NCBI GenBank assembly: GCA_964035795.1
Contig: OZ038321.1
Coordinates: forward strand, 17,313,548-17,377,547
Origin: Pterobdella sp. o SKG-2022
Taxonomy: Eukaryota; Annelida; Clitellata; Hirudinida; Piscicolidae
Reading direction: 5' to 3'
DNA: 64,000 bases
The translations under genes and the position numbers were made by a program. Every line of letters starts with the position of its first letter. Position 1 is the stretch's first letter. The notes below the pieces were generated by a model. The model was not told where the DNA came from and did not search any database. It saw only the letters and a list, made by a program, of their open reading frames with translations. Below are positions 60,752 through 64,000 of the stretch, piece after piece.

Positions 60752-63700
60752 TTATTTATAAGACATGGAGTTTTGATTGTTTTTAAAGGGAGAGAAGTTA
60801 CACGGGATTGAGGAAGGGTTGGTGCTTTGACTGCTAATAAATGTATCATCTGTTGCAAAATGAATTTGTATAGCATTAACAAATAATCTATTGAGAATGA
60901 ACAAATTTTATTTTAAGCAAAAAAAAACTTGAAAATGAAACCTTAACTAAACATTTGGAAACGTTGAAGAGGAAAAAACAATGAAAGTGAAGCGAAAAGC
61001 ATGCCAGAGCGAATTATTGACCTGATAAGACCGAGGCTCGATAAATAATTAGTTAACCGACGCAGTGTCCCCAGATATAAACGAAGACCTTTCACACGCT
61101 AGTGATCAAATAATTTTTTATCAAAAATACGATTTATCGAAAACTCTGAAAGTTATCAAATAACTTTGAAGGAGCATTTATTTTAATACAAAACACTGCA
61201 ACGGTATGCTGTTGAAAGCATTATAAGCTGCTAAAACGTTAAGAATGCCTATTTCATTAATAATGATGAATTATTTAAAAAAAAAATAAAATCAAAAAAT
61301 AAAAACCTATAAATTCAAATAAAAACTCGAAAATACAAAACACAGAAAAATACTGAAAAAACAAACCTGAATTACAAGTGGCGAGACTGTACACGTCTTC
61401 ATCGCCGTTAACACTGTCGACATCTTCAGAGGAAAGCCTGGCATCGATGTAGCTGCTCCTGGTGCTCGATGTGATCCCGATCATGCCATCTGTCAGCTCT
61501 TGTCTGCAATAAAGTATTATGGGATTTATAAGTCGTTGAGTTTATCCATAAATACTACATATAATGATAGATTAACTCTTTATAAAATATGCATGTGTTT
61601 TGAAGTTTCAATTAAAATTAACATATTTGGCAAAATATCACTCCTATGGATAAAATCAATAAATTGAATTGAAATGTTTAAAAAGCTTTTTCATAAAGCA
61701 GACTTGATTTTCTGCAGTTTAGTGAGTTCCTTGGTGAGACACTCCTTGTTCGCAGGCTGGCTCTCCTCGTACTTATCAGTGGTTTTGATTTCCTACAATT
61801 ATGAAAAATTTCTATTTTAAAAGATTTGTTTTCAAGTCTTAGAAAATTGTATAATATAATTAAACTTTCAAAAATACTAGGAAAAAACTCGATTAATTTA
61901 CCTATCTAAAATTGAACGCGACCTATATTTAGATTTTAATGTTTTTGTTAGGCCTACTGAAAAGCATGTAGTTACCTGGAGAGGCAGTTCGTTGCAGGGG
62001 GGAAGCGAGTCGAGTTTATTGGAGACCTCTATGGAATCGTGGTTGATTTTTTGGATATGCTGCAGTATTGACGCTGTTTTCTCCATCTGCATCTCCACCA
62101 GAAATTGAACACATCTGTGCAATATTTTATGCTAACAAAAAAAGTATATATAGCAAACTACCTAAGACCATGTTTGCATATATTATTGAAAATAGACCAA
62201 TGTAGCCTTAAAGTACAATACTATAATAGAATAAAAACTAAATGAAAATTATACATATTATGATAAAAATAGTTAAAATGAATGAAAAAATTACTAAAAC
62301 GCCCAAAAAATCATAGACCTAATAGTGTCAAGCACCTGAATGAACACAGATACCCTTTAAATAACATGACGTCAAGCCCACTAACGCGGTCTGTCGAGAG
62401 ATGTGCAAAAGGCTTTCCTGCATGGGCAACTGAGTGGGGTTGCGCATGATCCCCGGTGCAAATATCGTTGCCAAGTTTTCTGCCGTCATGAGGTTTGAAG
62501 CGCCTTGCAAGGCGATTCTGACGGTCATGTAATTGATAATTAATAAGTTGTATAATGAGTTTGCACTTATCAAAAATTAGTTTTTTCTTGAATATATTCA
62601 TCGAATCTCAATAATTGATGATAATCGACAATGATCAAAAAGATGGCATAGAGGAAAAAAGATAGAGCAGAGACTTGGCAAGGTGGAAGATAAGCCTCTC
62701 AAGGAAGTCTCGATTGACCTGGGGCATCTTGTCTACTAGGGCACACAATGCTTCCCTTCTCTCTATGCCACTCTCTATGTCTTCATTGGGTGTTGTTTAT
62801 TAGTCAATTTGAAGTTTTGAATAATATTATTAATGAAAATTGAAGCTAATGAATATTATAAAAATTTGAAAACTATTACTTAGTCAATTAAAAAAAACAA
62901 AAAACATTCCAAAATATTATGAGACAGACAAAAGAAAATGACAAGACAAAAAGATTTGAGACAAATGGACTCGTACCAGAGGTTCTGAGAAAATCATGGT
63001 AGAGGGCAAAGGTCATGAGGGGTTCAGGCATGTCTCTGAAGAAGGCCTTGAAGACTGAGGTCAAAACGTGTATGCCCCATTTGTTGAAGTTTATGTCTTG
63101 GTCTGTTGGAAAAACAAATTTTCAACTATTACTTAAAACTCTGAGTTCTGTCATGAAAAAAAAATATTTGAAAAGCATACCAGAATTTATATCAGATATG
63201 AGTTGTTTTACATCGGAACCTCTACCATTCTTCCTGTATATGCCCTCAGTGTAGAGTCCCTCCATCTCTATGTTGTTCATCAGCCTCTCTATCACCGGGT
63301 GGATCTTGTATCCTGCAAACACATCAAAATTATAGCCGTATCTTTTTTGATAACACCGTGTAGCTAAAAATTGTAGACTAGTACAAAACGCCATAAAGTC
63401 TAGGTACCGTCAGGTGAGTTTTGCATGAGAATGTTCAGTGGACAACCAATGAGTGAATGACCAAGCTGTATCAATGAAACATTTGTGAAGTGGTTATAAA
63501 TATTTTATGAAATATATGAAAACAAAGATGTGTAACATTTCTTAATTAATGATGAAATTATGTCGAAATCAAAAGGGTAAGATCAGCCTGCAAAAATATA
63601 ACTTCTCTCTTTAACAAAAGTATCTGATTTTTTTATACATTCTACGTCCTATTTATTGAAAATATTAAGTAAAATTGGAAATATAAAAAGCAAGGAACAT

Positions 63701-64000
63701 ACCCTAGCAGCTAATGCTATATCATCGGTAACTCCTGCGCACTTTTGTGTCAACTTGCTAGCACACTTCTTATGGATCGTGAACTTACATACTGCATAAT
63801 TATATTAATTAAAACCTATTAACCTCCCTTCAATATTAAAAAAAAACTTAATTTTATACGTATTAAAGAATCTATCAATGATCTGATAATCTTTTACTGA
63901 ACTATAAATCTATATACCTCCCCCCCCCCTAACAAAAGCATAAAGCACCAACTTTTGCACGTGTATCCCTTCTCCAGCACCCACAGCTTGCTGGAGCATG
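60752..64000 (-). CDS. C1-RhoGAP protein, probable myosin IX tail (3' part, 5' end outside window)
   Basis: Minus-strand exons: from beyond 64000 to 63953, then 63703-63791, 63408-63465, 63181-63312, 62977-63102, 62675-62780, 62371-62517, 61976-62114, 61704-61792, 61367-61503, 60752-60849; all in phase. The first two exons form most of a C1 zinc finger (CSSKLWVLEKGYTCKICKFT, then IHKKCASKLTQKC). A RhoGAP domain follows: LGHSLIGCPL, EMEGLYTEGIYRKNG with the catalytic Arg of the arginine finger, DMPEPLMTF, NRDFLERLIFHLAK, and NLATIFAPGIMR. The C1-RhoGAP order, the LYTEGIYRK block and the acidic, Ser-rich tail after a coiled region resemble myosin IX, a motor that inactivates Rho. The motor domain would lie beyond the window, so ARHGAP29/45-type proteins remain possible. 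The last exon encodes DDTFISSQSTNPSSIP and ends at 60752. Confidence 0.85.
63920..63929. repeat. C10 homopolymer in a RhoGAP intron
   Basis: Ten consecutive C bases in otherwise AT-rich intron DNA, close to the splice donor at 63952. Runs of this kind are also prone to sequencing error. Confidence 0.8.

Overview
The window is nuclear DNA of an animal: it is strongly AT-rich, and its genes are split by GT-AG introns that run from tens of bases to about 1.9 kb. The gene set is metazoan (SCAMP, sorting nexin 9 type, tetraspanin, ZASP-type PDZ protein, Hmx homeobox, sorbin/CAP-type adaptor, a C1-RhoGAP protein resembling the myosin IX tail). A small secreted precursor encodes two peptides of the form AxSxLR(M/L)-amide, like the myomodulins of molluscs and annelids. 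This favours a lophotrochozoan (spiralian). I cannot name the species.

Layout. 1455-5822 (-): SCAMP. 7279-9894: a decayed non-LTR-like retroelement on the minus strand, bounded by a 16-bp direct repeat and carrying an inverted repeat. 10212-17016 (+): SNX9/18/33-type sorting nexin, with a MITE in one intron. 17017-23716: a gene-poor stretch with a piggyBac-like relic near 20.5 kb. 23859-25080 (+): myomodulin-like neuropeptide precursor. 25691-28308 (-): an Id/emc-like HLH protein with a very long loop. 28.3-31.9 kb: no gene seen. 31907-33809 (-): tetraspanin, head-to-head with an 18-finger C2H2 protein (34694-36520, +). 36886-39508 (+): ZASP-like PDZ-ZM protein. 40428-41986 (+): Hmx. 42-48 kb: non-coding. 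47998-50547 (-): single-exon RING-NHL protein. 52946-59507 (+): sorbin/CAP/vinexin-like adaptor with three SH3 domains. 60752 to beyond 64000 (-): 3' part of a C1-RhoGAP gene.

No operons are seen; each gene appears to be its own transcription unit. Several candidate core promoters can be read directly: TATA boxes upstream of the neuropeptide, Id-like, ZASP-like and Hmx genes, plus a full CRE in front of Hmx. Functional themes are membrane traffic (SCAMP, SNX), actin and muscle attachment (ZASP-like, sorbin-like, RhoGAP) and neural or developmental regulation (neuropeptide, Id-like, Hmx).

Exon models were assembled by hand from splice signals, reading phase and protein family resemblance. Models where every junction keeps phase and the product has the expected family length (SCAMP about 309 aa, SNX about 597 aa, tetraspanin about 293 aa) are the most secure. 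Family names come from recognised motifs, not from a search.
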